Origin: Zeugodacus cucurbitae
Taxonomy: Eukaryota > Arthropoda > Insecta > Diptera > Tephritidae
Assembly: GCF_028554725.1 (NCBI RefSeq)
Contig: NC_071668.1
Span: 15,359,501-15,423,500, forward strand
Reading direction: 5' to 3'
Length of the DNA: 64,000 bases
The notes under the pieces were generated by a model. That model ran no database searches and was not told where the DNA came from. It was given only the letters and a program-made list of their open reading frames with translations. How positions within the stretch are numbered: the first letter of the stretch is position 1; each line of letters opens with the position of its first letter. Position numbers and translations under genes: made by a program. Positions 49,734 through 61,542 of this stretch are shown piece by piece.

Positions 49734-51554
49734 TTTTCGTTGTATGTGGAGTCACTATTTTAAATTAAAACTTGACACCGCAATAGTTTGTTGCTTAGGA
49801 TATGCACTTTGTGTGAACGTATAGATTGCACAGACGTGAATGATCTTTGCTACGAAGTTGTTTGCTGTTATATGTACTTTAAATGAACCTTTTGGACGCT
49901 AAAATAAGGGTAGGTAAAATGAATTCTGCTAATGCAAGCGATCGCATGCCTGCAGACAGTCTTGTGAATACAGATTCGTACAGCGTAAATTTCTTCCTGA
50001 ACATTAAGAGCTGTAAAAACCCAGAAGTGGCGAAAACAACCCAGATAAATGAGAATACAATTCTGCTTTGAATAGAGTCCTTTCGGGTGTATACATGCAT
50101 ATACATACAGGTAGTTAGAAAAATTACATACCTCTGCTAATCCATTACGATCTGTTCTTGTGCGCACTCAATGCTATTCCGAAATGTTCTTTTTATATGC
50201 TTTTAACAAAAATGAATGCAGATGGTTTCTGTTTTGTAACGATTTTGCACGCACGTACCGTATTATAGATATACTATATTGCACTCCTCGTGATTTGCAG
50301 TATACATCAATAAAGATTATGCTATTTTACTGAGAAGTTAACCTTCGTTTCATTTATACTTCGACGAAATATATTCTTTTCGGTACACTATTTAGCAGGT
50401 AGTTGACATATGTATGTATGTATACGAGTATGAATGTTAGAATCCACTTCGATCTAATCTAAGACGTATTTTTAATAATTATGTTAAATTCAACATCGTT
50501 CATCAAAACTAGAGAAAATAACAGCAAATCGCATTACAGTTTTAAAAGCGATATTTCGCGCGCCCGTTTTAAGCAAATATGTATGAATACTTGTAAATAT
50601 GTCAATAACGTCAGTTTGTTGAATGAAAACGAAAAAAACAAGACCGCAATAAATATAGGAAGCATACAAAAACTAGAATTTGCAAAGAATATTTGTTGTG
50701 TTGCCATATTAGCCAAATTATGAATACATATTTTCACTGTGGAACAAATTGTTAAATTTGAAAGATTTTATTAAAAATTTTACATATTCTTGTTATTGCA
50801 AATAGAACGAGTCATAAAAAATGTATTTTTCATTAAAGTGTACCTGACCTGTGTATTTAAATGGTCCAATAACAGAAAAACCACCCCTAACAATAATCAT
50901 CAGCGTCTTTTTCTAGTTGGCGCGCTTTTCTGCATGTTTTGGCTTGGTTGCGTTTACAAAGTACCTACTGGAGGGTGCATTTAAAAAAATTATGTACTCG
51001 CATATATGTCTAAAGGACCTACAGGTATGAGACTAACATGTACAGTTGCACGTACAGCCAGATGAATTTTACATAAACCTACATACCCTTCCTAAGGTTA
51101 GGTATCTTATTAGAATGAAAAATATTTTAATAATTTTGTTATAATATTTTTTCAAAATAATAGAATTATAACTATACAAGTTAAAAAATATTTAAAACAC
51201 TTTTATAGCAATTTTATATTTTTTAGACTAATTCATGTTTTAAATGATACTTTCTATATACATACATATGTATGTATGTACCGAAATTTGAAGTGTGAAG
51301 AATGTATGTAATAGATTGTAGTTAGCATACATCGTCTTTTATCAATTTATTTTTAACACTTACTTTATCATCACTGTTAATTAAAAGAAAATGTGAGAAA
51401 ATAATTTCAACACAGTTAGAAATTTGCAATTAAAACAGTAAATTCTATAAAGCCCAGAAGTAGGAAACGAAACCACAAAATTAATACATACATATATAAT
51501 TAGTAATTAAAATCATATTTAGTGATAAAAACTAGCATACGAAATTCAAACAGT
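49734..51554. other. Divergent spacer between two BEN-domain genes
   Basis: About 1.8 kb separating the minus-strand BEN gene and the plus-strand diverged BEN gene, so it holds both promoters. Frames here (for example 49883-50071, 50481-50723) are short, lack family resemblance and sit in AT-rich sequence. ATGTATGTATGTA microsatellite words at 50410 and 51264. Confidence 0.5.
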
Positions 51555-52382
51555 ATGTCCGATGAAACAGGTAGAAATATTAAAATTCTTTAGCATAATA
51601 TAAAAGTCCTTATATTAAATCATTTAATTATAGCTTCGAGTACGGATGTAGTTCGTGAAGTTATAAAAAACAGTTTAAAAGATATTTCAACGATTTTGCG
51701 ACCCAATAATGATGCCAGCGATGAAGAAAAGGAATTAACCCCCACTTCAAATAAAGATAAAATTTTCGATATACTAATTAAAGAAATGTGCGGTCATGTT
51801 AATGACAATTTAAGAAATCTGTGCTACGTCAGTTGCGAGTGCGATGAAAAAGACGTAATGATAAAAGAAGAAAATTGTATTAAACAGATGAAAACAGATA
51901 CCAGGACTAAGATGAAATTGTATACATACTTGTTGAAAGAGTTGAGGGGACTTAAGAAGGACCCCCATTTGAATGTAAAGCTATATTTGCCATCCGTCGA
52001 GCGAAAATCCAAAACAACTATGAGAGAGCGTTTATATTCTCCCATTCATATCCCTGGTGATGAACCAATCGTAGTACTTGGTCAGTACAGTACCTACCTT
52101 TGTAAATCTGATTATGAGAAGATTTGCTGGAGCTCTACCCAAAGCGCAGCACGTTCACTATGTGGACTAGTATTTTCGCGGGAAAAAATACTACAAACTG
52201 ATTTTATAAATACATTGTTAGAACCTTATAAAATAGCTGATATTGAATCTTGCATACTAACTTCAACAATTAGTCGGTCTGAAGATATATTAAGAGCTAT
52301 TGCTAGAAAATGTTATGATACACACAGGAGATTTAAGAAAAGACGAATGTACGCCAAAACATTCTTAGATGATCTTTTATAA
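51555..52382 (+). CDS. Strongly diverged BEN-domain protein
   Basis: Exon 1 is 16 bases (51555-51570, MSDET) and exon 2 is 51634-52382; the frame gives 254 aa. The second half reads like a BEN domain: SAARSLCGLVFSREKILQTD aligns with the FDRETLATHS block of the neighbour, LEPYKIADIESCI with NPLVIQDIIFAV, and ILRAIARKCYDTHRRFKKR with VRNAITTKCADENKMW. The N-terminal half is charged with cysteines (YVSCECDEKD) and a helical region (TRTKMKLYTYLLKELRGL). The domain call is by eye, and an alternative is an unrelated fast-evolving nuclear protein. The upstream exon is tiny and rests on the ACAG/GTAGAA donor and TTATAG acceptor. Located head to head with a normal BEN gene, 1.8 kb away. Confidence 0.65.
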
Positions 52383-52844
52383 TAAATCTAAACTTACAAT
52401 CCTTGATAAATATTAGCAAACATACATACATAGATTGATTTTAAATTTAATACATACACACACAAACTTGTTTTCTATTTGGTTACATATTTTTTATGTA
52501 TACGTATGTGGACACAAACTTTTTAAACCTGTCGGTACTTTGATTCCATATTGTTGTAGGAAAACGTAAATATTAAATATTAATTATAATTCTATAAAAA
52601 ATTAAATTGTAACAAAAAACTTTACCTTACCTTCTTCTGTGTTTATAAGCAGATATTTAGAAATTGTGTTTGAATAGCCCTTATGTAGATCAATTAAAAC
52701 TTGTGTGAGTACGATTAATAACTCTTTCGTATATGTATTTTTTGTATTGTTGACAATTTTTTTTTATCAATTGATAGTAATTAATTCGGTTCGTTTCTTT
52801 TTTAATTCACTATTTATTTATGAAATTATTTGCGAGAAAATAAC
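52383..52844. other. 3' UTR spacer
   Basis: About 460 bp between the convergent diverged-BEN gene (+) and ND-B17.2 (-). AATAAA begins 1 base after the BEN stop codon at 52381. Nothing else seen. Confidence 0.5.
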
Positions 52845-53940
52845 TCATTTAGATTTTTTCGGATCCCACGCCTGTACTTTTGGTGTTGTGGTTGAATACG
52901 GCATATATTGTTCTGCAATAAATAATGCAATTATATCAATTAATATAGTTTGAAAAAAAATACATACAATCTACATATAAAATATAATTAATATGAGATG
53001 TTCAAACTTCTTATGAATGAGATATCTTGTAAATTTGAAAATGAGATAAATTTATGTTTTTCGTTTGTAGTTCATATTTAGCAGCGAGATAAAAAAACTG
53101 TACACATGCTTTCATTGTTCTTAATTAAAAAATTAAAAAAAAAAAAAAATAGCTATAATAATAATAATATTTTGTACTATTGTATTATACATGTGTGTCA
53201 ACTAATTATTCTAATATTAAAATAAATAATAATATATTGAGAAGATGTGCACACAATATGTACGTATATGCCTATGTCAGATAATCGAGATATGTATGTG
53301 AACAGATAATTTATATGTACCTCCAATATCTATCTACGCTAATATTAAATATTTTTATACAAATATACTTAAATAAATACTATAATTCGCTAATCAAATG
53401 TGTATTATTAAAATTAATAACCTTTGGTGCCAGACAAATTTTCACTGTGATCAGCCATCCACTTGTATTTGGGACGGCTACCATCGCGTGTTGGCGGTAA
53501 GTCGGTCTGAAAATTTTAACAATAATATTTGTTGTATCTCAAACTTATTACAAAACGAAAAAAAGGATAATACCTTGTAATGCATCCAACCATACCAATC
53601 AGCGGGTATTTGTGAACCGTCATATTCCAAATTTAAGTGGTCGGCATATTCCACCCAGCGATTGCGACCGTAAAAGTAATATGGATTTTCGAAGTACCTA
53701 TTACCATATTTGTCTGTGCCTACAAGTGTGCCAATTTTCAGATCGTCAAACCTGGAAATTCGTAAAAAATATGTATTTATAAAATTATTGAACCATTGAC
53801 TTGTTCTTATATAAGCGAGACTCATAATAATTCGAAGCAACTGACCTGTACATCTTCATGTAGGCATTCTTTATACCACCCGATTGGCGGATTATTTGAA
53901 AAATTTTACCAAGACGGTCTAATCCCAAATACTTAGCCAT
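52845..53940 (-). CDS. ND-B17.2: NADH:ubiquinone oxidoreductase subunit NDUFA12 (B17.2)
   Basis: Accessory subunit of mitochondrial complex I, matrix side. Exons in order: 53940-53846, 53751-53574, 53506-53422, 52912-52845; frame closes to 141 aa (human 145). The core KIGTLVGTDKYGNRYFENP and YGRNRWVEYA and PADWYGWMHYKTDLPPT are the family signatures, and the C-terminus EQYMPYSTTTPKVQAWDPKK matches the mammalian YVPYSTTRKKIQEW. No cleaved presequence, as in mammals. The last intron (509 bp) has no other feature. Head to head with Arpc5. Confidence 0.95.
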
Positions 53941-54449
53941 CTTTTCCTAAAAATATTTGAACGAATTAAAATAATAATAAAATAGACAATCAAAGCACTA
54001 CAAATACCTCAATGCGAAGCAATGATCAAATGTCAAAACCAGCTGATTTCTTCATGCATAGAGGTTACGACAAAGTAAGGAATCGATAATTATAAATTGT
54101 AGAATTAATTTAATAAAATGTTAAAAACTATTTATGTATGTTATTACACTATATACATATATATTATTTATTTTTTATACTATTTAATAACTTAATTAAT
54201 AGTTTTATTCCATTTTATATATGCAATAAAGACACAAATTTTAAATTTATTGCAATAAAGAAATTGTGACTGAATATACCCCATGCGGCTTTCGTTTTTG
54301 TTGACAGCTGTCATATTTGACATTTTTGATAAGCGTTTTCGTTGTTCTATGAGTGAATCATATTTGTGCACCACTTAGATTATAATCCAAAATTTCATAG
54401 ATTTTTTATATTAAATCATTATTTACCTGCGTCTGAGTAAAACAAAATA
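53941..54449. promoter_or_regulatory. Divergent promoter of ND-B17.2 and Arpc5
   Basis: 509 bp between two start codons on opposite strands. An AATCGATAAT word at 54082-54091, close to the DRE motif (TATCGATA) of fly housekeeping promoters, lies about 145 bp from the ND-B17.2 start. No TATA that I can support. The remainder is AT-rich. Confidence 0.4.
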
Positions 54450-54973
54450 ATGGCTAAGAATACCTCTAGTTCAGCATTCCGCAAAATCGATGTGGATCAA
54501 TATAATGAGGATAATTTTAAGGAAGACGAAGCAGACGCCATATCAGCCACTGTTGGTCCAGATGAAAATGAAATAACAACACTACTTACACAGGGTAAAT
54601 CCGTTGAGGCTTTAGTTAATGTCTTGCAAAATGCGCCATTACGTTGCAAAAATCAGCATGTGAAGGTATGTACCACACAGTCTATGACATACGAAATAAG
54701 TAACCTACATTGTTACCACTTTTAATGTAGGACAACGCCTTGAATACAACTCTACGTGTGCTACTCTCGATCAAATCATCACAAATGGATCAAGCTGTGG
54801 AAGCGCTCGAACAAAACGATTTACTAGATGTTTTAATGAAATACATTTATCGCGGCTTTGAAATTCCATCAGAGGGCTCTAGCGGGCATCTTTTGCAATG
54901 GCACGAAAAGGCATTTGCCAAAGGTGGTGTGGGTTGTATTGTGCGTGTACTCTCTGATACTAATCGTGCATAA
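54450..54973 (+). CDS. Arpc5: Arp2/3 complex subunit 5 (p16-ARC)
   Basis: Smallest subunit of the Arp2/3 complex that nucleates branched actin. Exons 54450-54665 and 54731-54973 give 152 aa (human ARPC5 151). Signature N-terminus SSAFRKIDVDQYNEDNF, then the helical ARPC5 domain, ending with the conserved HLLQWHEKAFAKGGVGCIVRVLSD. Start by homology: all the family begins with M(A/S)KNT..FR(K/R)ID. Intron 65 bp. Confidence 0.97.
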
Positions 54974-56501
54974 AAATGTATTAATCGTTGAAGAACTTAA
55001 ACTTAAGTGAACGAAGCGAGTACCGAAAAGTAAATAGTTCTGGCTTTTACAATACTTCCATAGCTATACTAAAATGAATCATTAATTAGTTAAACTCAAC
55101 TACAAACATATGTTGGTTATTAAAAAACAAAAATGTTGCAATACACTGGCGTATTTTGTTGCAATTGTTATTCTACAGGCCGTCTTTCATGGATGATTTT
55201 CATATGGGAACTGGTGTGTCGCGAGTCTGTCGTAGTCAATAATGTTGTATCATGTTTTTTTTATACACATGTAACGGTGCATATAAATTAAAAGAAAAAA
55301 AAAATTTCGTATTTATTTTTAAATTAAAGTATTAAACCGTTCGTTTTCCAAACTGCATAAATAAATATATGTGTATTCATTTACAAGGGAGAACCTATAT
55401 GAAATGGAAATTTGTTTGTTTGAAGCGGAATTTAGTTACAATTACATTTTTATAATTTGCCACTGAAAGAAGTAGTGAAGAAGTTTATGCACGCTTTAGA
55501 ACCATGCTAATCGGCACTTTACCAATTAACATATGAAATGTTAATAGCAATCATGTTCGAAATGGAATGAAATTACTACTCACAACTAGTGTAATTTACT
55601 GCTCCGACAGTGCTTCTAACCAAAACATGAGTTATAACTAGTTTAAATTTGAATTACAAACATCTAACATTTTAGTTATTATTATTTTTTAACAGAGTAT
55701 CATTTTATTTTATATCCAGTATTATGCAGTTATAAATAGTGCATTGTTTTTTTTCAATAAACTGAATGAATTAGTCGTCTTTGTTTATGGGCGAGATTAC
55801 TTAGTTGTGCTAAATATCAGTTAATTACCCAAACACATATAAAAACAAGGACTACTAACAAATATCTTCATTTATAACAAATAACTTTCACTAAGCACTT
55901 AAAAGATTTTATGAATTAACTAATTTCAAACGAAAGGAAACTAGCATATTTATTGATATTTTTGTTTTTGCTTTTGAAGGTTACAGTGAAATGCAATAGG
56001 TGTGACGAATTTAATATTTAAAATATTTTATATTATTTCACTTACTAAACAGCGCATTGAGTGACATTTTTTGAAAATTCACAAAAACATAGATATATAC
56101 TAAATTTATATGTGTCTAAATTTCCACTTTTACCAAGTCTTTTGTTTACAAGTCGAACGAAAGCAATTGATGTTCTAATAAGAAAAAAATGGCATTTAAT
56201 ATTTTATCCAACACACTTCTTTTGGGAAACTAAAAAATAATGCATGCATACTCTTTTTCAAAATTGTGTATGTTTAGTTTTGCAAAAAAGAGTTATTCAA
56301 GTAGTGATAAAGGAAAAAAAAGAGAATTTAAGTGAATAAAAAATAAACTTGACAATGCGTATATGTATGTATATATATGAATGCAGCTTTAATGAAGAAT
56401 ACAAATCACCAACTGGTGACGAAGCTCAAACGACGACAATGCTGTATTTTAAATACATTTCTAATGTCATAATAGCCCCATAACACCAAAAACACGACTC
56501 T
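54974..56501. other. Convergent spacer: 3' UTRs of Arpc5 (+) and Drp1 (-)
   Basis: About 1.5 kb AT-rich DNA with AAATAAA and TTTATT words on both strands. No open frame of interest, no RNA gene recognised. Confidence 0.55.
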
Positions 56502-59500
56502 CTACCACATATGCGTTTCGCGTATTTCGCTTATTATGTGGTTTGCCCTGGTGAGCGCCTGATAAAGATAGAGCAAATGGTAATACAACAAATAAATATG
56601 GAAATTTTTGTAACGAGCATACCTTTAACATATCGGCCGCCTCTTTTCGTCGCACTGCGATATGATCCGATTCGTTGAGTAAAGTTTCTGCTCTTTCCGA
56701 CTTGTACAAATGTGTGACTAGCTCGCTTTGTAGATTATCCTTAACGTAATTAACTAAGAAATGCATGATCGCTTTTGGTACAGAATCCTGTATGGATTTG
56801 CGCACAATGTAGAAATACGACTTAATTAAGCGTTCTGAAAAATTTCGAAAATGTATGAATATATTTGTAATTAAATTAAAAAAAATTTAAATTCTGTTAA
56901 CCAAAAGTGTACGCATAATTTGTGTACTCACCAATAACATCACAATCCTTTTGCTCCTTATCGGTTAAACGCCTTGAACCATGTTGAACTGGCATATCCG
57001 GCAATAAGTTAACTGGTTTTAAAGGACTCGAAATATTATTATGTAATGGAGTATTACTTGCAGAATTATCGAAGCTATCTGGTCCTCTAACAGCCGGCGA
57101 AGTTGACGGTGCCGGTGGTAGAATTGATGATAACCAACTATTACCCACGGCGTTTTCACCAATATGATTCTGAAAAATTAAAAAAATTAAAAAAAAAAAA
57201 TGTGTGAAAATATCTATATTAACAACTTCATAAAATAACCTACTTGTTCTTGGGCATCATTTTGCTGTTGGTGCATTTGTTGTTGCTGTTGCTGCTGCTG
57301 CTGTTGTTGATGCGCTGCCGACACTTGTGGTGACGAATTGGAATTGCGTGGCGTATTGGTGCGTCGTTGCACTTGCGCACTCAAATGGCTGAATGGCTCA
57401 ATGATATTATCCGCCTTCAGTAGACTGGGCACTAATGCAGCATCCTTGTGAAAATCGGGATGTTTGGTATTAATATACGCCAATTCGATAGCCACCAGAT
57501 TTTCGACCATTACATTGGTGGCAGGCAAACGGCGACGCAAAAGTTGCGTAACCACATCAACAATTTTCTCATGTAATTTCGGGAAGCTAAATAGTACACG
57601 ATTAAAATACAAATTTGTTATAGTTACAAATCAAAGTAATGCAAGTCTGTTGTGTGATGCACTCACCGCAGCATTTCTTGTTGCACTTCATTGCCACAAT
57701 GCTGTACAATGCGTTGCATTTCTTCGTGTATTAACTCTACACAACGTAATGATGGCTCCTCCAGACGTCGTATTTGCCGTTTCACTAACAATTCAAATGA
57801 AACCTCGGGCACAAATAGTGCCGGCCGTGGACCGGTCGCATTACGTATAGCTGTTAGAATGTCCATTTTACTTAACCCAGATAATGGATGTATGGAGTCC
57901 AGTGTACGACCAAATGTTTCGTGAAAGATATAACAAATACGCGCGCCACCACACAGTTCAGTGGTTTCGATATTTCGTGCCGTACCTTCAATGGTAGAAC
58001 AGTAGGCACTAGCAAATTTGGTTATGATTTGTAGTAGTGTCTGACTTTTATCTGAAACGTCTTCGCCATACGAGTGTAGTAGCGATTGGAATTGTGAAGA
58101 CATTACGTTGACACGTGTCTAAAGTTGAGTTAAAAGAAAAATTATAAATATATATATTTTTTCCAAATTTTTGACATAATGAGTTTGCGCAAAGTATTTA
58201 CTTTCAGATCCGGTAAACAATCGCGTATGTGATGCATAAGTAAACGATTTAATGTTTTAGCTAAGTAAGGTGTACCATTACGTGTAGCTAATGTCGGATA
58301 TTTCCTTTGTAAGAACGCCGCTTCATCTTTCAGTTGATCGTCAATTTGCTTCTTATCAATTATGTCTTGTTGCGAACGATTCACAACGCCAATAATACCC
58401 AGTTTTACTGGTATCACACGACCGCACAATATATCAATAGCGTCAGTACCGGCGTCCATGAGATCGAGTTTTGTAACCACGGCCAAGGTGCGTCGACCAT
58501 CGGGATCACATTCTTTAGCCAATTTTAATGCCTCACTTGTCGCCATATCCGTGTTCGCTGCGGTCACTGCCAAAATTATCGAATTCGGATTATCGATGAA
58601 CTTTAACACCAAGTCTTTAATTTGTGCTTCGATGTCTTCTGGTTGATCACCAACCGGCACTTTAGTTATACCAGGTAAATCAACGAGTGTTAAATTCACG
58701 ACGCGTGTTGAGAATATTTTCAAGTTAATGGGTTCGGGACAAATGCCTTTATTGGAGCCGGCCGCACGGTCAGTCTCTTCCTCAATTTCATTACGAATTT
58801 GATTGAAATCCGTGAAAATCTTTTTAGTGTGCAAAAATTTGCCCCACTCTTCTGCATTAATAGTTCCTGCATATACAAATAAATTATTGTATTAATTGTT
58901 CACGTAAAAATTATTAAATATTGCCTACCATTTTCAGCTGAGCGATGTTCCCTATCATCGAGAGGACAATGAATCAGTTGTAAAATTAATGGACGACGCG
59001 TCACAATACCTGTACCACGAGGTAGAAAAGAGCGTCCCACCAAACTCTCTATAACAGAACTTTTGCCGGAACTCTAAATTATTTTTATAAAAGAAATTGA
59101 AAATGAAAGCTTTGCATATTATTCTAAATATTAATTTAAGTACAAATATTGAATATTGCTGGCATATATGGACCTTGAACTATATGCTAATTGCTTCTCC
59201 GAATTTCTCAACTCCTTCTCGTTATGCATGATAAATGTTTGTTTTATCAAATTAGAATACACTCTGAATAAATGGAAAATGTATAAGAATTTATTCTGTG
59301 GTTTCAAATTGCCCGCTATGATCGACCACCATAAAAATATTTTTTATATAGCTTCCATATATGCGTTGTCGTGATTTTACACCCCACCCGAAGTGTGGTA
59401 GTCATACACCCAAACTTACTCAATATCATTGGTGATCGTTAAGAAAATAACAATTAATTGGAACTGACTAATGCACTTTACAAGTCTCGTGTTGCATGTT

Positions 59501-60034
59501 GTTATATATGAATAAATAAATATAGGTACATATTAGTGGCAGGTGTGTGTACGTGTCGCAGAATGTCATTGCAACAAAATATTTAGTCGCATCACATTCG
59601 GTATTGATTTTTTTACACAAATCACTTTGGACTTATAGGTTACATAAACATCTTATTAACATATCGTTTCAAAATATTAATACTAAAGTGATGACATCTT
59701 GCGAAGCCGGCTTCTTATGGGCTATTATATAATTAATTCAGAAAAGAAAATAATGTTTCAATTGTTCCACATAAAAAAAAATTGCTGTTTTCATAACCCT
59801 GAATTGCATATCGGCAAAAATAATCTCCAATTGGCACATGCTACCCTCAGCTTATGCTACAAGCCACTTAACTGCAGTTTTATCAGCTTATTATGCGAAT
59901 GCTGATAGCATTTTAAACGGCTGGTCACTTACCTGACTTCCAAGTACTACAATTTGAGGCAATTGTATAGAATCCGAACCAACTGTGTTGAAAACATCTT
60001 GCAATTTATTTATAACCGGAATAAGTGCTTCCAT
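56502..60034 (-). CDS. Drp1: Dynamin-related protein 1 (mitochondrial and peroxisomal fission GTPase)
   Basis: Exons in order: 60034-59933, 59073-58929, 58866-58202, 58118-57667, 57586-57244, 57169-56932, 56834-56623, 56558-56502; the frame closes to 737 aa, the size of fly Drp1. GTPase domain 1-300 with the P-loop GSQSSGKSSV split between exons 1 and 2 (about 32-41), switch I Thr in GTGIVTRRP, DLPG at about 144 and TKLD at about 214. Then middle/stalk helices, a low-complexity variable region with a run of about ten Gln (nt 57260-57310), and the GTPase effector domain (SDHIAVRRKEAADMLK) ending with the family tail SEIRETHMW. Intron 1 (59074-59932, 859 bp) contains no other feature seen. Acts after recruitment from cytosol to mitochondria. 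Confidence 0.97.
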
Positions 60035-60320
60035 TTTGACAATGACACTCACAATCACACTATATTAATAATTTAACTTAAGTTTTAATTATAATTGCTT
60101 CCTTACAGTATTTAAACCTTTATTTAAGGACTTTCTACAAAATGTAGTAATAAAATACAGTTTTCGCACAATTCTCCTATTTTTGCTGTCTATTCGGTGG
60201 AAAACTGAAAATACTGGCGACTATTTATGTCAAAATTGAAATGTTGCCAACTATTTGCAAAAAAATGAGCATGCAATGTTTCATTATCGCTACGAATGTC
60301 ATATGATAAACACAGGGTGC

Positions 60321-60350
60321 AGAGAATGTAAAATATATTTTACATTCTCT
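60321..60350. repeat. Perfect 30-bp palindrome
   Basis: AGAGAATGTAAAATA followed directly by its exact reverse complement. The right half plus flank (TATTTTACATTCTCTGTATGATATAT from 60336) recurs in the same orientation at 62121 (TATTTTACATTCTCTGTATCATATAT). The two copies are 1785 bp apart and bracket the repeat cluster described below. Confidence 0.9.
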
Positions 60351-60439
60351 GTATGATATATGGGCTATTTGTATCGGACCTAATTTTGAAATATTCAGTC
60401 GTACACATCAGAGACACACTAGATTTACCGATATTATCG

Positions 60440-60790
60440 GTGTAAAATTACCCTTAAGCACTGAGTTCTTCCTGTTCGATATCCGGGGCATTGAAAAGTT
60501 ATAGTCCGATTTCGACAATTTTTACACAATTGATATCATACCCCAAATACAACATTAAAAAAATATGAGTGCAACTTCCTTCTGCCATTTCTTATGTATA
60601 TATAGGTAGATTACAGGTCTTCTGTGTTCTCCAGCCATTTTGTGGGCGTGGCAATGTTCTATTTTCAATAGCAATCCACCCACGGTCCCAAAGAAACATG
60701 TGTACCAAGTTTCGTCAAGATATCTTAATATTTACTCAAGTTATCCGTTGCACGGACAGACGGACGGTTTGATCATTTGAATAAATCTAT
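60440..60790. repeat. Decayed dispersed repeat (retroelement-like 3' region)
   Basis: Contains TTTGTGGGCGTGGCAATGTTCT, CCAAGTTTCGTCAAGATATC and CACGGACAGACGGACGGTTTGATCA, wording common in high-copy dispersed sequences of flies. No open frame. It ends just before the retrotransposon endonuclease fragment. Confidence 0.5.
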
Positions 60791-60802
60791 ATATAACACA
60801 TG

Positions 60803-61542
60803 AGCGCCTAGAACGCACCTATGAGCGCTGCCCCCGCCACGATGTAAAAGTCGTGCTTGGCGATTTTAACGCCAGGGTGGGTAAAGAAGGTGTCTTTGGC
60901 ACAACAGTCGGAAAATTCAGCCTCCATGACGAAACATCGCCAAACGGCCTGAGGCTGATCGACTTCGCTGGGGCCCGAAATATGGTCGTCTGTATTACCA
61001 GATTCCAGCATAAGAAAATACATCAAGCTACTTGGCTGTCTCCTGATCGAAACACGCGGAACCAAATCGATCACGTTGTGATAGACGGAAGACATGTCTC
61101 CTGTGTTTTAGACGTGCGTACGCGCCGAGGACCAAATATAGACTCGGACCATTATCTGGTCGCAGCGAAGATACGCACCCGCCTCTGTGCAGCAAAGAAT
61201 GCCCGTCAACAAACACAAGGAAGGTTCGACGTCGAAAAGCTGCAATCGCAACAGACAACCACGAAATACTCTACTCGACTTGCACTCCTGCTCTCTGAGA
61301 GCACTCATCAGCATCTCGGTATAAGGGAACTGTGGAACGGCATCTCAAACTCACTGCGTACCGCTGCAGCCGAAACAATTGGTTTTCGGCACCGACAAAA
61401 AACAAGCTGGTACGATGAGCAGTGCCGTCTCGCAGCGGAGAGAAAACAGACTGCCTACCTCGCAACATTACAAACGACCACAACACGTGCGGGATGGGAT
61501 AGATACCGAGAGCTGAAGAGGGAAGCGAAGGGGAAGCCATGA
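60803..61542 (+). mobile_element. Fragment of a non-LTR retrotransposon ORF2: endonuclease C-terminal half
   Basis: In-frame reading from about 60803 (ERLERTYERCPRHDVKVVLGDFNARVGKEG) to the stop at 61540-61542. Motifs of the AP-type endonuclease of LINEs are present: GDFNARVG, SPNGLRLIDFA, TWLSPD..NQIDHVVIDGR and SDHYLVAAKIR. After it comes a Lys/Arg-rich linker and an unfinished WYDEQCRLAAERKQTAYL. The N-terminal endonuclease half and the reverse transcriptase are absent from the copy. GC content is far above that of the flanks. CR1/Jockey/RTE-type; clade not decided. Confidence 0.85.
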
